In this document: positions 21,717 to 34,815 of the stretch, in pieces | Numbering within the stretch: the first letter of the stretch is position 1 | Layout of the letters: every line of letters starts with the position of its first letter | From: Quillaja saponaria | Lineage: Eukaryota; Streptophyta; Magnoliopsida; Fabales; Quillajaceae | Assembly (NCBI GenBank): GCA_029379385.1 | Contig: CM055607.1 | Location: 29,509,235-29,573,234, forward strand | Length of the DNA: 64,000 nucleotides | Direction: 5' to 3' | Program-made: the position numbers and the translations under genes | The notes under the pieces: model-generated | What the model was told of the DNA's origin: nothing | The model's database searches: none | The model's input: the letters and a program-made list of their open reading frames with translations, nothing else

Positions 21717-24700
21717 ATGCCGGATCCATTTGATCCCTACGATTACGAACTTCATAGGGAAGGATTCTTTGCAGGGGTACACAACTATGTAATCGACGAG
21801 GAAGAAGATGAAGATGAAGAGGAAGAGGAAGAGGATGAAGAGTACATTCCAGTAGTAGGGTCGCCTAGGGTTTCCCAAGATGGCCTTTCAACCTCTGAAC
21901 AAACCAGGTCTTTTCATGAGGTATTTGAGAATGGGGATGAGGAAGAGGGAAACAAACGGAGGAGAATTGAAGGAGGAGAAGCGTGTTCCTCTAATGGAAT
22001 TGGAAGCGTTCAGAGTAGTCAAGGGAACGAGTGGAACCGGGGTGAAATTGACGGCTTGTTTTGCCCGATTTGCATGGATGCTTGGACCAATGACGGGGAC
22101 CATCATATCTGGTAAGTTTTGTTTGTTCCTATTTGGGTCTCTTCATCTGAGTATTTTAGTACATATGCGCATTGCATAAATAAGTTAACCCGACACTCTG
22201 TTTCTATGACAATGAGCGATTTAGGTTTTGATTATGTCATAAGTTGAGAGCTTGTTCAGTCCAAAAATGTTGTCAATAAGTGATAACGATTAACAAGTTT
22301 CTCATTTTGTGATTGTTTGGACATTGGAGAATGAAGCATTACTTACTTATTAGTTACTTAATTGTACTTTTTTGGTGTTGAATGAATTCAGCTGTCTTCC
22401 TTGTGGACACTTATATGGTATGTCTTGCATCAAAAGATGGCTTCAACAACGTAAAAATTCTGGGAAGGTAATTGTCTCAGATGGTTATCCTTGGCTATTC
22501 TGAGCTTATGTTTTATGTATGAAATACAAGTGGTTGCAACTTCTCAGCATACATTTTCTTATGCCCCTCTCTTTCTAGTGCCCTCAATGCAATAGGAAAT
22601 GCACATTGAAAGATGTGAGGAAAATCTTTGCACCGAGGGTAGTTGCTGTCGATGAAGAATCACTGAAGGTCTTAAAATATTATGGGTTTTGATTTTTATA
22701 GAAAACTTGGAGAAATCTAATCTGAGTGATTATTTTATTTTATTTTTATTTTTTGCAGAGAATTCGGTCCCTTGAGGCTAAATGTGATTCTCTTGAGAAG
22801 AAGGTAGGTTTACATCCTAACCAAGAAAGGCAATCTGTTGCTTAGTGCCTTTTAAGAAAGGCGTCCCATTTTTTCATTTATTTCCCATTATGTGCATTCA
22901 TAATTCCATTTTGAGGGTCAAGAGATCCACTCGAACTACAAAAGATCATTATAGAGTATCAATTCTTCCAGAGCAAAAACATGAGGCTAAACTATAACAA
23001 TCTTCAGAGGGGTAACACTTAACTCATAAAGCTATCAACACCAAGCAAAGAAAATTAAGGATGAAATAACTGAATAAGTCACTACTGACTCAATCATAAA
23101 AGCAAACCTGTAAACATAAACAGATTATACTTACAGAAAAAGGAAGAAAATCGGCAAGATTGCATTAAAGCCATTGGACCAGGAATGATGAGATGCTCAA
23201 GTCTAATCACATCTCTATAACACAAGCCTAGCAGTTTGCTTCAGGAGGTTCTTCGTTCCTTAAAATCTCCTGTCTTAGGACTTGAAGTATCCATATTGCC
23301 ATTGCAGATCTTCCTTTGGCTAGTTGAAAAAAAAGAAAAAAAGAAGAAAAAAAAAGGGATCTTGAAGATATAAGGGAACCATAAAATCTCCTTGTCTTTA
23401 ATTAGAAACCTGTTGGAATTTTTTGTGGTTTTTGAATATAAAGGGCTTGGAAGCACTTTCATGATCTGACATGGGGACTTTCTCGCTCTTTGTCAATCCA
23501 ACATCCACTCCCTCTTGATACCCACTAGAATTTGAACTAGCATCGATATCCTTAGTAATTCTTCTTTGTGTCTATAGGGTGCTGATTGGTGTAAGAAAGA
23601 AGCTGAATGGAAAAACAAAGAAGCTGAGTTGGATCTTAAAGTTCAGAAGTATATGGAGGTATTATCAAAGCTTAACTTTCAATAATGTTTACCTTTTGAT
23701 TGTAGTCGGTTACCTTGACTCTAATTTTTTTCTTTTTTTGTCATTGTGATATATGGTAGAGTTGCGTCTGATCTCTTAGTGTACATTTTGGTCATGTCCG
23801 TGTCGCCTATATTTCTGACATATTTGCAACTTTGTTCCTCTAGTTCAGTAACCACCCTCATCACTGTTGTTTACTCCTCCTTTTTTTCCAAAAATAATAA
23901 ATATTAAAAACACTGTTGGTCACTATTTATGGAAACAGTAATTCATATTTTCAAATTCTTTGATGCCCTACAATTTACAATCATATTCCTCGCATGTTAA
24001 AATCCATGTTACGATGCAGCCAGTATTACCTTTTTTTCAGTTTTGTTTCCAGAGTCTTAATACCTGCCTAACTGAGGCAAACCTGATTGGATGACTGTGA
24101 ACAGAGTTTCTGATTGTAGGAACCAAAATATTTTGGTACTAGACTATTGGTCTGTGACTTCACGATGTATGCATATGTGGTTTAAATAACTTTTGTGGCA
24201 TTTGAACTTTTGGTCTTGTAGAGAACTACTTATTTGGAGCATTTGCTAGGAGATAGGCAGAGCAGGCGTTCTGGAATAGTCAATGCCTGGGACTGTCAAC
24301 TGAAACCCACATCTGGTATCAATCCTTTCTACAAAATGTCTTCATCTTGTGAAATTTGGTCTTGATTTATTTGTCAATACTCATTTATGCCAGTATAAAT
24401 TCCAAGATTAGATCAATAATCTGCAGTACTAGTGGAGTTTATGAGCTATGAATTATCTGTCTCTCAGTTGAAGTCAATCTTTTAAGTTTGCATACCTTCT
24501 TCTTTTGTGGTATACAGTCTACTGACTCTATACAATGTATTTTGCAGAAGACATTTTTGTCCCAAAGGTCTACAGACAAAGATCTTCTTGCAGTTTCAAA
24601 TTACAGGTGTGGCAAATTTGCTTTCTCCATACCACCCCTCCTCCCTCCAGAAAAAGAAGAAAACAAATGTAATATCTTAATGTGCTTTAGTTGAGTGTCT

Positions 24701-27181
24701 CTATATGTTTCTGGAATTTGAATGCTCAATTTGTTTTTAATTTTTTTATATTCTTTTCAGGAAGTGCTTCAGCTGGATGGTGCACGTTTATTTGATATAG
24801 ATACTAGTAGTCAAATTCTATTAATTGCTCGAAGGCCAAGTAGGATGGGTGGAATGTACCTGCTCTCCAAAGTATAGTGTCTAAATTTTGAAATAAAATG
24901 TGGTTTTGGTAGCATTATATACATTTATGAGGGAACTGCACATTAAGTTTCTTGAAAACATGGTTTTGCAGCTGAGCTTGATACATCCATATGAAATGGA
25001 AGATATTCTACTGCCTTCCAATACAAGTGCCATAAAGGATTTACACGTTTCTCCTGCTAATGGTAGCTTGGCTCTCTTTTCTTCTCTAGGGAAGAAATTA
25101 TCGGTTCTCAGGTAATATCACATTAAGCATCGACACTTTTCCTTTAGCCTTTCGTCCAATTCCCCACCCCCCCACCCCTCCTCCTGGCATTTCAATTTCC
25201 AGAGTTGATGTAGTTGTTGATGTTTTCACAGCATGGAGAGCAACAATGTTGTACTTGCTTATGATCTGAAGGTAAAAGCTTAATCTATTGTATTAAATCT
25301 AATGTTTGAAACTAGATTAAGAAGATTCTTGAACGTTTCTCCTAACTTCACAAGTACCATAGCATGGGTACATGTGCATTCCATGTGTGCGCAAGACTGA
25401 CAAATTGTTGAATGCACTCTGCACTCTTAGTAAAATAGTTGTTTTCGGGACTAGTTTCTTTGATTTGTATCATTTATTGCTTTAATGGCAGAATTTGTCA
25501 TGGATCCAGTTATTACTCTTCAGAAGTTTTCACTGTATTGACACTATACTTTCAGACTCCTGCTTGGTCATGTTCATGGGATCTCAGCAATTCACATTAT
25601 ATATATGCTGGACTACAAGTAAGTACAATAGGTTTTGAGTGACAGTCATATAAGAATGCATGCTAATCTCCCCTAATACTCTACAGAATGGTTCACTCTT
25701 GGCATTTGATATTCGCCAAACCATGGGGCCCTTGAAAACGTTTAATGGGTTGACATGTAACCCAGTTCATTCCCTACAGTCTCTTGTACAGGATTCAACT
25801 CTCCCTTCTGGTGTTAGAACTGTCCTTTCTGCTTCTGCAATTGGCCCGTGTCAGTGGAACTTTGGTGGTGCTGAACAAGGGTGGGTGGTTTTATTTTATG
25901 TATAGCAACACTTTATGTTTATCTAGTTTTTATTTTTTAGCACTTAAAATACCAAGCATTGTTGTTTTCAAGGCCTTATATATCTCATCTGACTTATTCT
26001 TCCAATAAGAACTGAAAATCATTCAATTTTGTTGTTTTTGTTGTTTTGTATTTTATTTTATATATTTCTACTTCATAATCATATATGTGGTGAAAGGTCA
26101 CAAGTACTGAACTTAAATATCTAATTATTTTTATATTGGGGTCTTACTCTTATCTATCCTTGCTCTCTTTCTCTCTCCCCCCTTCTTTGTCTGACTCTGT
26201 TACTCTATTTTATGAGAGAGCAAGAGAGGTTGTCCAAGTTTTGCCAAAGCATGAAATTTATCAAAGGTTTTTTAATAAATTTTTTTATTGATATGTGTGC
26301 TCTCTCTCTCTCCCCTGTTGTGCCCATCTTTCTTTTCACAGCAATATCCTGGTCATTCTATTCTGATGAGTTTTATTTGCTATGGATTTGGTTTTCTTTC
26401 ATTGTGCTATGTGCCTATGCCATTTCTTTGGTACATTGGAATGCATTGTCAATTTACTTTCACCACTATAATTTGCTCAACTCCAGTGAGAATCACAGAT
26501 CAATTTCCTGATCATTTTGATATCTCATACGAGGTGGTGATTCATGGGGTTATTTTTCTGTGGTTTATAAACTAATTTGATTTCTCGAGAGTACAATAAT
26601 TTTGAAAGTAATAGGTTGGAGTTTTATTCTGGTATATCAATTATTGATATGTGACGAACTCCTCTTAACAATTTTTAGATTTTTTTTGGTGAAGGCCATA
26701 TTTGGTCCCTGAAACAGAAAACCGAGGAGTGTGCATATCCCTTGCTTATTGTCCTAGCAGTGATGACATTGTTGCTTCATATCGTCCCAAAGTTGACATG
26801 ACCGGTGACATCCTGGTTTCTCAACCGTCACTTACTCCTTTCCAAATTAATGGGCAAGGAATACAGGGCTCCCATGTCTCTTTCAAGAGAATGGGTAGCA
26901 ATTTTCAACAGCTTGGTTCAACTTGTGCTAATGTAAGTGACGTTCGACTTCCAAAATCTGCAATTATAGACACAGAGAGTGGGAGCCGATTTTTTGCTTC
27001 TGGAGATGAAGTAACGAGTGAATTGATCTTGCAAGAGTTGCCATCTTTTACAGTTCTTCAGCATTTTAAATCATCAGAACATCCAATGCGTGATTTGAAG
27101 TACTCACATGCCCTCGGTGTAGGTTTACTTGGTTGTTTATCTGAAAGCTCTTTGCAACTTTTCAGCACCAAACTCTCATGA
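21717..27181 (+). CDS. RFWD3: RFWD3-type E3 ubiquitin ligase (RING, coiled coil, WD40)
   Basis: Thirteen exons: 21717-22111, 22392-22467, 22579-22668, 22759-22803, 23578-23658, 24222-24315, 24548-24606, 24761-24871, 24972-25111, 25232-25271, 25556-25618, 25687-25880 and 26695-27181; 1875 nt, 624 residues, all phases consistent. The N terminus is acidic (Glu/Asp run, residues 27-42), then comes a nuclear-signal-like KRRR. The RING is C116-P-I-C119 .. C136-G-H138 .. C144 .. C158-P-Q-C161, with the GHL(Y/F)GxxC spacing that I recall from human RFWD3. A coiled coil follows (about 188-240, RIRSLEAKCDSLEKK), then WD40-like repeats to the end (LISPxE-like segment, WSCSWDLSNSHYIYAGLQ, FDIRQTMGPLKTF). 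RFWD3 ubiquitinates RPA and RAD51 at stalled forks and interstrand crosslinks; the same role here is inference. The E12/E13 junction is the least certain. Confidence 0.93.
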
Positions 27182-29678
27182 AAAGGTATTTCATACATGA
27201 GTACTTGTTTTTATTTCTTAGACCTTTTTTCTTTTGATGAAAAAAGGTAATTTTATATTTGCAGTTAGCATTTCTCACTCGCTTCAATCTTTATTTATTT
27301 TCTATAAATAAACTTCAAATAATGTGGATTATCAATTTTATCTGGGACAACTAGTAGGTGCCTCTTTAAATTACTCAGGTTGGGGTATTTAGTTCTTATC
27401 ATTGCACTACCAGGAATCAATTAATAGTTTATCCATGCTTGACCTTTTCCAGAGCAGTAAATATTCTGTGTTTCTGAAAATATATCATAACATGATTCGC
27501 ATGATCACCATGTCATGTTCAAGTTTAAGCCTTCATGTACCCATGTTTCCTGCTTTCGGTTTCCCGATGTGGTACATGATGTATTTTCATTGTAACCTCA
27601 TGCTACTTGTCTAACCCTTCTCCTTGTGGCAGGTTTCTGAATTTTGTAAAGAGGGTATCAGAATGCACTGTTTTTCTCATTCCTTCTTGGTGTAGAGCTT
27701 CCATCATTCCATTTTGCAGGATTTTTTATTTTTTGTTCCCCGTATGTACAATAGTAAGTTAATTATTACTAGTCAAGGTAGAAGCAGTAGTTTCAAGGTT
27801 CTTTGCTATGTAGTTGATTTTCTGATTTGAATATTTATATTGATGATATAAATGGCCTCAAATTGAAAAGTTATCATATTCTGCTAGGCCTTCTGCTAAA
27901 CTTTGAAGTTTTTGCATGGTTTTGGATCAAGCTTCTTTACTTACACTCTAATAGCATACACAGCAACAAAATTGATTTGCATACCCAGCCAACCCTTATA
28001 CTTTTCTTGTTTTCTTTGCTCAATCTCTTTTCTCACTTTCACCTTTCTCAAAATGAGTGTTAAGCAAGCATATAGTCGATCTTACTTTCCATGGCAGGCA
28101 AGATTTATAGGAAGTGCTTCAAGCATCTTTCCTTTTAGGAGACATTAATTATGAGATATTTTGTTATATAATTTGTAAATTTTCGTGTTTCTATCAAATT
28201 TATGCATTATGGTATAAAGCTAAGTGGAAGTTGTTGGAGCATCAATCTTTGGTATTTGTTGGGGAAACATTTTTATAAATACTCAAATCAACCATATCTT
28301 AATCAACTATTTATGGTTCAACGCTAATGCAGCTCCCCACCAACGATGACCCCATTTGAAATTTGCCTTTTGGGCATCATGCATGCATGGGCCTTTGCTT
28401 TTCTGCTATTAGTGTTGCCCTCCAAGCATCTCTCTAATAAGCAATCCAACTCAAAAAACAGTAATGCATGATTTCTCAATGTTATTTATGTATACATGCT
28501 ACCATATTGATTCTTGTGTTGAAAACTTTTGTATTGTCACATTCTTGTTTGCCTTTTATGTTTTGGCTGAATTAATATGCACTGAATCAATATATAGATG
28601 TGTGGCTGCGAATGATATTCAAACCCTATCTCTAGCAAGTACTTTAATTAATGGTATCAATTAAGGCATTAGTTGCAATCAATCTATTGAATGTTTGATT
28701 TTCTTTAGTGATATATAATTAGAAAGTGACAATTTCCATCCCATGAAATGAAGTCGACTAACTGTTGTTTCTTGTGCCAAAAGATAAAGGTATGCAGAGA
28801 GAAAACGATATACAAAAATACTCTTTTTTTGGGGTCTGTAAATGACGTACAAAATTATTTGAACTCTTCTCATAATTAAGAGTGAGTTTCATTTGAAACA
28901 TACTCATTCTTATAAGAAATATATATAGAAACCCCTAATTAAAATAATTGGGTATAATATAACTTAATTAAAACATCAAAAGATTCAAAACTCTATCTTC
29001 AAGAGTGTTTTAGTGGTATTAGATGTGTCACTAGTTATAAGAGGCAATCAAACCAATAAATGTTAGAATTGCTTTTTAGATTCTCTTTGTTAATGTAATA
29101 GGAAGATATTGGAATAAATTAATAATATTACTTTGTCATGAAATTTAAATATAAAAATAAAAGTAATATAATATACTATCGATCCAATATTCTAATGTCA
29201 CATTAACAAATTATTTACATTTCTAGATGCTGTTCTCAAGAGGATATATATAGCAAAGTAAAATAGTAAGTGAACACAATACATAGGAAAATAACTAATA
29301 TGTTTTATTATTGTACATAATCGATTCGATCTTAGCGTTTTGATATATTTAATTTCACTATTTTTTCATTGAATTTTATTTATTTATTTTTTACACAACA
29401 AAGCAAAATACAAAATAAAAACCAACACAATCATCCAAATTTTCTTGTCGTGGAGAAAATTGGATGCTCAACTACTCTTCTTTCGATATTATTGACTTAT
29501 TGGCAAGGGGGGGAACCGGCCATCTCAAGCCTCCCTCATAAAGAAAAAAACAAGAAGAAGCAAGTTTGTTTACGTTCTTTCTCAAAGACGAAAACAAGAA
29601 CAGAATGACATAAAAATTATTTGGGCGACTACAAGGAATTCCAAATTTTCACTTTTTTTTTTTTCCTTCTTCCAAGTT
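27182..29678. other. Convergent spacer between RFWD3-like and XTH genes
   Basis: The first several hundred bases are probably the 3' UTR of the RFWD3-like gene. The rest is AT-rich. I see no exon series, RNA gene or clear transposon. The longest open frames are low-complexity, hydrophobic and without family resemblance. Confidence 0.5.
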
Positions 29679-31252
29679 TTAACCCCAACACTCAGGTGTT
29701 AATCTGTGATCTCTTTTAGGGTCCCTGCAATAATTATAAACCATATGATGTCTTTGGACCCATCTCATTGCCCTGTATTGTTTTGTGGTAAGCCCACCAG
29801 ACCTGTATGGTGAGGCAGAGACTGGGTGACACCAAGCAGGTGAATAGGCAGTGCAGCCACTGGCTTTGAAGTTGGTGTACCTGGCAATAAAAGGTTGGTA
29901 TCTGTAATCAGCTTTGTATTTTCCATCTTCAGTGGCCCATGATGAAGCATCCCATATTGAACCATAAACCCACATTGGCCTTAGAGGAAATGTTGCACCA
30001 CTCTTCCTGGGGTACCTTCTTATTGGTACATCATCCACAAGGAATCTGAAATAGTATTTGAATTTAATTAATTAATACACTAAGACAGACCATATAAGAC
30101 AGCTAAATTTCCATCACTAGCATATTGACATATAATCACTACTTTTAAAAAATTTATGTTATCAAAAAGTTCAATTTAAAGTATTTTACAGCAAATGCTC
30201 AAGAGAATTTGTCTGTGCACTGGAGCTTAATTGGACACAAAGATGTGGACAAGTCTCGTGTGAAATGGTATTAGAGTTTCTATAACTATTATTTGCGTAT
30301 TTAAATAAATTTTGGTATAAGGAATGAGAGATTTTGTGCATATAATCACACTAGTTGAATTGACAATTAGTATTCTTAAAATGTACCAACAATTTCCAAG
30401 TGCCAAAGCACAAAGAAATGCCTAATTACCTTACAAACATTATGGTCCTTGATGCTGCTGCTTCTGCAGTACAGTAGTAGCAGCAGCAACTCCAATTATA
30501 TCAATGTCAGCTTTATATTCAATAATAGAGAAAGAAATAGTATTGTAATAAATGTAAAATTTAGTGACTTACATGAGTTCCTTAGGACTCCAAAGTATAG
30601 CATAATGATGAAAAGCTTTGGTTGGATCAAACCAAAGATGAAACTTCATCTCTCTGCCTATAATTTTCCCATCTCCACTCCCTCTTAGATAAACATTGGT
30701 CTGCAATGTATATGGCTTCCCAAATGTGGTTCCTAGAAATTCAATATCTACTTCATCATGAAATCCAGGATGAGCTTCACTGTTTGAAAGCTGTTATTCA
30801 TCAAAAATCAAAAACCCATTAAAAATAATGACAAAACTAGTAACTTTCATCAAGCTAATTAAATATTCTTACATAGAAAGCTGTTATTACTCCTGCAGTG
30901 TAGCCAGGTTGAAGCTTGATTGAAGTACCAAAATACCCAGATCGAAATGGACGAACTGACTTGAACCCACTTCCTGTTTACTAAAAATTTGATCAAAGAC
31001 ATTGAACAATGTAAACAGAAATTAGAAATGAAGTGAGATGATGAGTGAGATCAGACCTGAGGTACGATCAAGCCATATTGTTAATGCCTTTTGGTCTTGT
31101 CTTTGGTGTTGAGAACCCCAGAGATTTCTAAATCCTTTATAAAAGCTCATGGACCTGAATTTGGAACTTGGCCAGTAGCCAGGGGAAGGTGGCCACTGAG
31201 CATTGCTATAAGGGGCTATAAAGATGAGAATAAGGAAGAGAAATAGAGCCAT
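29679..31252 (-). CDS. XTH32: Xyloglucan endotransglucosylase/hydrolase, XTH31/32 type
   Basis: Four exons: 31057-31252, 30873-30973, 30573-30790 and 29679-30045; 882 nt, 293 residues, phases consistent. I chose ATG 31252 because it starts a signal peptide ([18 protein letters not shown], residues 1-18); an upstream in-frame ATG at 31351 would add 33 residues before it. The GH16 catalytic motif H110-D-E112-V-D-I-E116-F-L-G holds the nucleophile Glu112 and acid/base Glu116. [16 protein letters not shown] and [20 protein letters not shown] are typical of the XTH31/32 clade (group III-A, where hydrolase activity is favoured). The C-terminal XET_C region has paired cysteines ([24 protein letters not shown]). 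It acts in the cell wall, cutting and rejoining xyloglucan. Confidence 0.96.
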
Positions 31253-31914
31253 GAATGAAGATGAAAGAAACAACTGTAAGAGGAAAATTAAACAGGCCAA
31301 AGATGATATACTGTGTCTATGATAAATGCAGAGTGAGACTAACTTTGTCACCGTGAGACATAGAGAGAGAGAGAGAGCAAGTGCATATGGAAGAAGAGTA
31401 TGGCAGTAAAATTTGATATAAATTTAAGAGTGAGAGACAGATACCAGCTTGTGCTAAATTTTCAGTGATCGGTATGGTTTGATATAAATAATAAGATTAA
31501 TGGATCCTTTCATAGACTTAAAGATACTATGTGGGGAAATTGAGGAGTGATTAAAAGGATCAAATCAACTTTTCCTTGTTATGATTTCATTAATTATTAT
31601 GTAAATGACTTATTTTTGATACATTAAAAAATTAAATTAATTAAGAGGTATGCAATATCACCAAAAAATATATATATCAAATCAAACAAATAGCCTATTA
31701 TTATAGATAGAATAAAGTAGATGACAATTAAAATATTCTTCATCCTATTATAATTACCGTCCTCCTACCATTTATGAGTGAAAAACTCTACTTTTATTGG
31801 TTGCATTGCATGATTGGAAAGGTGGAGAATAAAAAGAAAGATGATGGGATGCAAAGGGGTGGATGATATCTATTTATTTTAGTAGCATGTATGAAGTAGT
31901 TGTTGGACGTGGAT
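31253..31914. other. XTH upstream region
   Basis: Promoter and 5' UTR side of the minus-strand XTH gene, with a (GA)n run near 31364-31376 and AT-rich sequence further out. No other gene is visible. Confidence 0.5.
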
Positions 31915-32421
31915 GTAGGGCAGTCAACCAGCCAACTCAGCTAGTCTCTCTCATTTTAGGCAAGCTCGTGCGCTCAGCTCGAGCTTGTTTCAGGCTTGTA
32001 AGTTTAAGCTCATTAAAGACTCGTGATCAAATATTTAAGCTAGGCTCCGCTCATCAAGGGCTTTTGAAGATTTTTCAAAAATTTTAAAAAAGTTTTGTAA
32101 ATAAGGAGAGTTGAATCCAATATCACTTAATAAGTGTTTGTATAAATTATCACTAAATCAAGTAATAATTTATGTTAGTTTTATGTATATAAATAGATTT
32201 ATTATAAATATATATATAAATAATATAAAAATTATTAAATAATATTAAACGAGCCAGCTCACGAGCTCACGAACTGAGCTTTGGTAAGATTGAACTCGAC
32301 TTATTTTACTAAACGAGCTCAAAATAAATCTCAAGATCAACTCGTTTAAAAAAAGAGTCGAGCTTGATCCGAGTCTTTAACGAATAGCTCACAAGCTAGT
32401 TCGGTTCATTATCACTCTTAT
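31915..32421. mobile_element. Possible hAT-like MITE (~507 bp)
   Basis: The ends are TAGGGCAGTCAACCAGCCAA on the left and, read inward from the right, TAAGAGTGATAATGAACCG, an imperfect inverted pair resembling common plant hAT-type MITE ends. GTGGAT flanks both sides (31909-31914 and 32422-32427). The interior is rich in GAGCTC-containing palindromes (AGCTCGAGCTTG, AACGAGCTCAAAA). No coding is visible. Confidence 0.5.
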
Positions 32422-34048
32422 GTGGATAATGTACATATATTTTTTATTAGAATTATAAATTAAAAAATAATATTATTCTATATTAATGTAATTAAATCAA
32501 TAAGTAAATGAGATCAATTACAATAATAAAGTAGTATTTTATGTTCGTGTTTTTCAGAATTTCTTTTTTATCTCCCCATTCATTGTGTCAGTTACTGATT
32601 TACCAGCCCGTGAAGGAGGAGATGCGGGTGAATACCAAAAGTTCGAAAGTTATAAGCAAGATATAAAAAAAAAAAATGTAAGACTCACATTCTCAAATAT
32701 CCAATTTTTTATTTTTAATGATAAAAAAAGTATTAACGGTGTTTTGAACCTGTGCACTTCATGAATTGAGTGGGGCCATGAGGTGTCTATAAAAGAGGGC
32801 CCCAACTTTGATTAATGATAAGGTGGGGCATACTCGTGATTGATTGGCACATGAATTAATTAAACCCTTGTACGGCGGGTGAATAGTCACTCTCTTTAAG
32901 TGGAGTGAAAAAATTAGACTCCTAATATTAATGATATGCACATGTATAAAAAAATAGTTATATAGAAAAATAATCATGAATAATTGATGAGATTTGACTG
33001 GCACTTAAAAAAAGTGAGGATAGGAAATGAAAAATAAATTTTTTTTTATGAAAAAAATAAAATAATAATTTGAAGTTTTGAGTTTTATTTACAAATTAAA
33101 AAATAAGTTAGTGTATGGTGAAGTGATTAGTTGTGAAGAAGTTAATTTTTTTTAATTTTATAATTAATTGTAAAAAAATTATTTATGTGAGTGAATAGAA
33201 TAATGAAATAAAATTAAGAGGAAAAGTAAATTTTATAATTTTTAACAATAATTTAAAAAAATTAATTTATAGTTATACTAAATTAGGACACCATAATAAT
33301 TTTATGATTTTTAAAATAATATAAAAAAATACATTTATTTTTATTTTTATTATAATTCAAGCCTAACCAATTTTAGAGTTTATGTTTATCTATATTATTT
33401 TATTTTATTCTAATATGCCTCTATAGTTTAGACTTTTTTTTTTTTTTTAAAAAAAAAAAAAAGAAGAAGAATTGAGCTTCATTAAAATTAAAAAAGTTTA
33501 TATAAAATATTAATAATGATAGAAGAATAGTTAGTTCTCCTTTATATATTATTTACAACTTGCTAAGAGTTTATTGTCTAGAAAAATAAATTGTATATAT
33601 GAAAAAAAAAAATTTGAAGATGGAAAATGCACTATTTTGTCGGCCAAAGATGTGTGTGGCAGCGGGGCCGACAAATGCAAGAAACTTCTCAGACGCTTGA
33701 TCACAATATATGTACTCTTCCCTAAATTCTTTTTATTTATCGTGTCTCTCTATATTTGTATTTCTCTTCAAAATTATGAGTAACTGATTTTGACATCAAA
33801 AAAATATTGATTGAGACTTAATCCTTTAACTTTATTTTCTCATCAATTTCAAATTCACATTGAGAGTATGTGAAAATCTAGTTTCAGATCTCAAGCGCAT
33901 TTTCCCGGTCAAGTAAGAACTTAAACATGACATATAGAATAACTTTTACAGAATTATAATTTGTAGGATCCTAACTTTAAGCATGTGGTAGATTAATTAT
34001 GTTTTTTTTGCCATACATGATAACTAAATAAAGTTCTTTAATTTATTA
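32422..34048. other. AT-rich spacer
   Basis: No gene can be supported. It includes a T15/A14 homopolymer palindrome at 33434-33462 and a GC-rich perfect hairpin at 33636-33675. Confidence 0.45.
33434..33462. repeat. Poly(T)-poly(A) palindrome
   Basis: Fifteen T are followed directly by fourteen A, a perfect homopolymer inverted repeat. It may be a retroposon tail junction or a slippage product, and is a likely assembly or length-variation spot. Confidence 0.8.
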
Positions 34049-34580
34049 GGCTTCATTTAGATAATGTATTTACAATTCAAGAATTGTTATTTTCCGTTTA
34101 GAATATATATATATATATCACCATTTGAAATCTATTGATTTATTTTTTTCTATTTAGATATAATAACTAATAAGAGCATTTAAAATTAATTCATCATTCA
34201 AAATTTAATGTTTAGTAAGAAAAGATGATCAAGGGTTTAAATTGGAATTTTTAATTTTGTATTAAATGAAAATTTACTCAAATTACAAATCTTAGTTATT
34301 ATATATATTTTATTATAAAAAAATAATTTAATTGAAGCCTTCAAACGTATATTTGTATTGTGTTAACTAAACATATCTAAAAACCTTGTTAAAGTGGTTG
34401 TTATAAAATAATTTCATTCAAAAATCAATGGTTCAAATCTCATTTTACCCTAATATGTCCTTTTTTTTATAAAAAAAATATATACTTAAATGGGTGTTGA
34501 AATCCATTCAAGTTAAAAGCAACCAAATGAAGTAATTCAAATGACAGGTCTAAATTGAGATCCATCTATCCAAACAAACC
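34049..34580. mobile_element. Possible MITE (~530 bp) with degenerate terminal inverted repeats
   Basis: The left end AGGCTTCATTTAGATAATG and the complement of the right end AGGTTTGTTTGGATAGATGG align for about 45 bp at roughly 70 percent identity with one gap. GGTTTGTTTGGATA-like ends are common in plant MITEs. No target-site duplication is certain. Confidence 0.4.
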
Positions 34581-34630
34581 TCAAAGCATTCTATTATAGA
34601 GAATCATGGCATTGTGCACCACAATAGCTC

Positions 34631-34815
34631 GTTTGGTACATCTTATAAAAATAATATGATAGTATAAAATTATTTAGTTAAACTTTTCTCATATTACATC
34701 TAACAGTATAAAGTCATATAGTAAGAAATTGAATAATAAAATAATAGTATTACAAAAGAATAACTATACAATTTATGAAAGACAATATTATATAATCTTA
34801 TATCATGCGTCAAAC
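34631..34815. mobile_element. Short MITE (~185 bp) with inverted ends
   Basis: The left end GTTTGGTACATCTTATAAA and the complement of the right end GTTTGACGCATGATATAAG match over about 35 bp (GTTTGnnnCATnnnATAA followed by a TAATAT-like block). The size and AT-rich interior fit a MITE. Confidence 0.5.
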
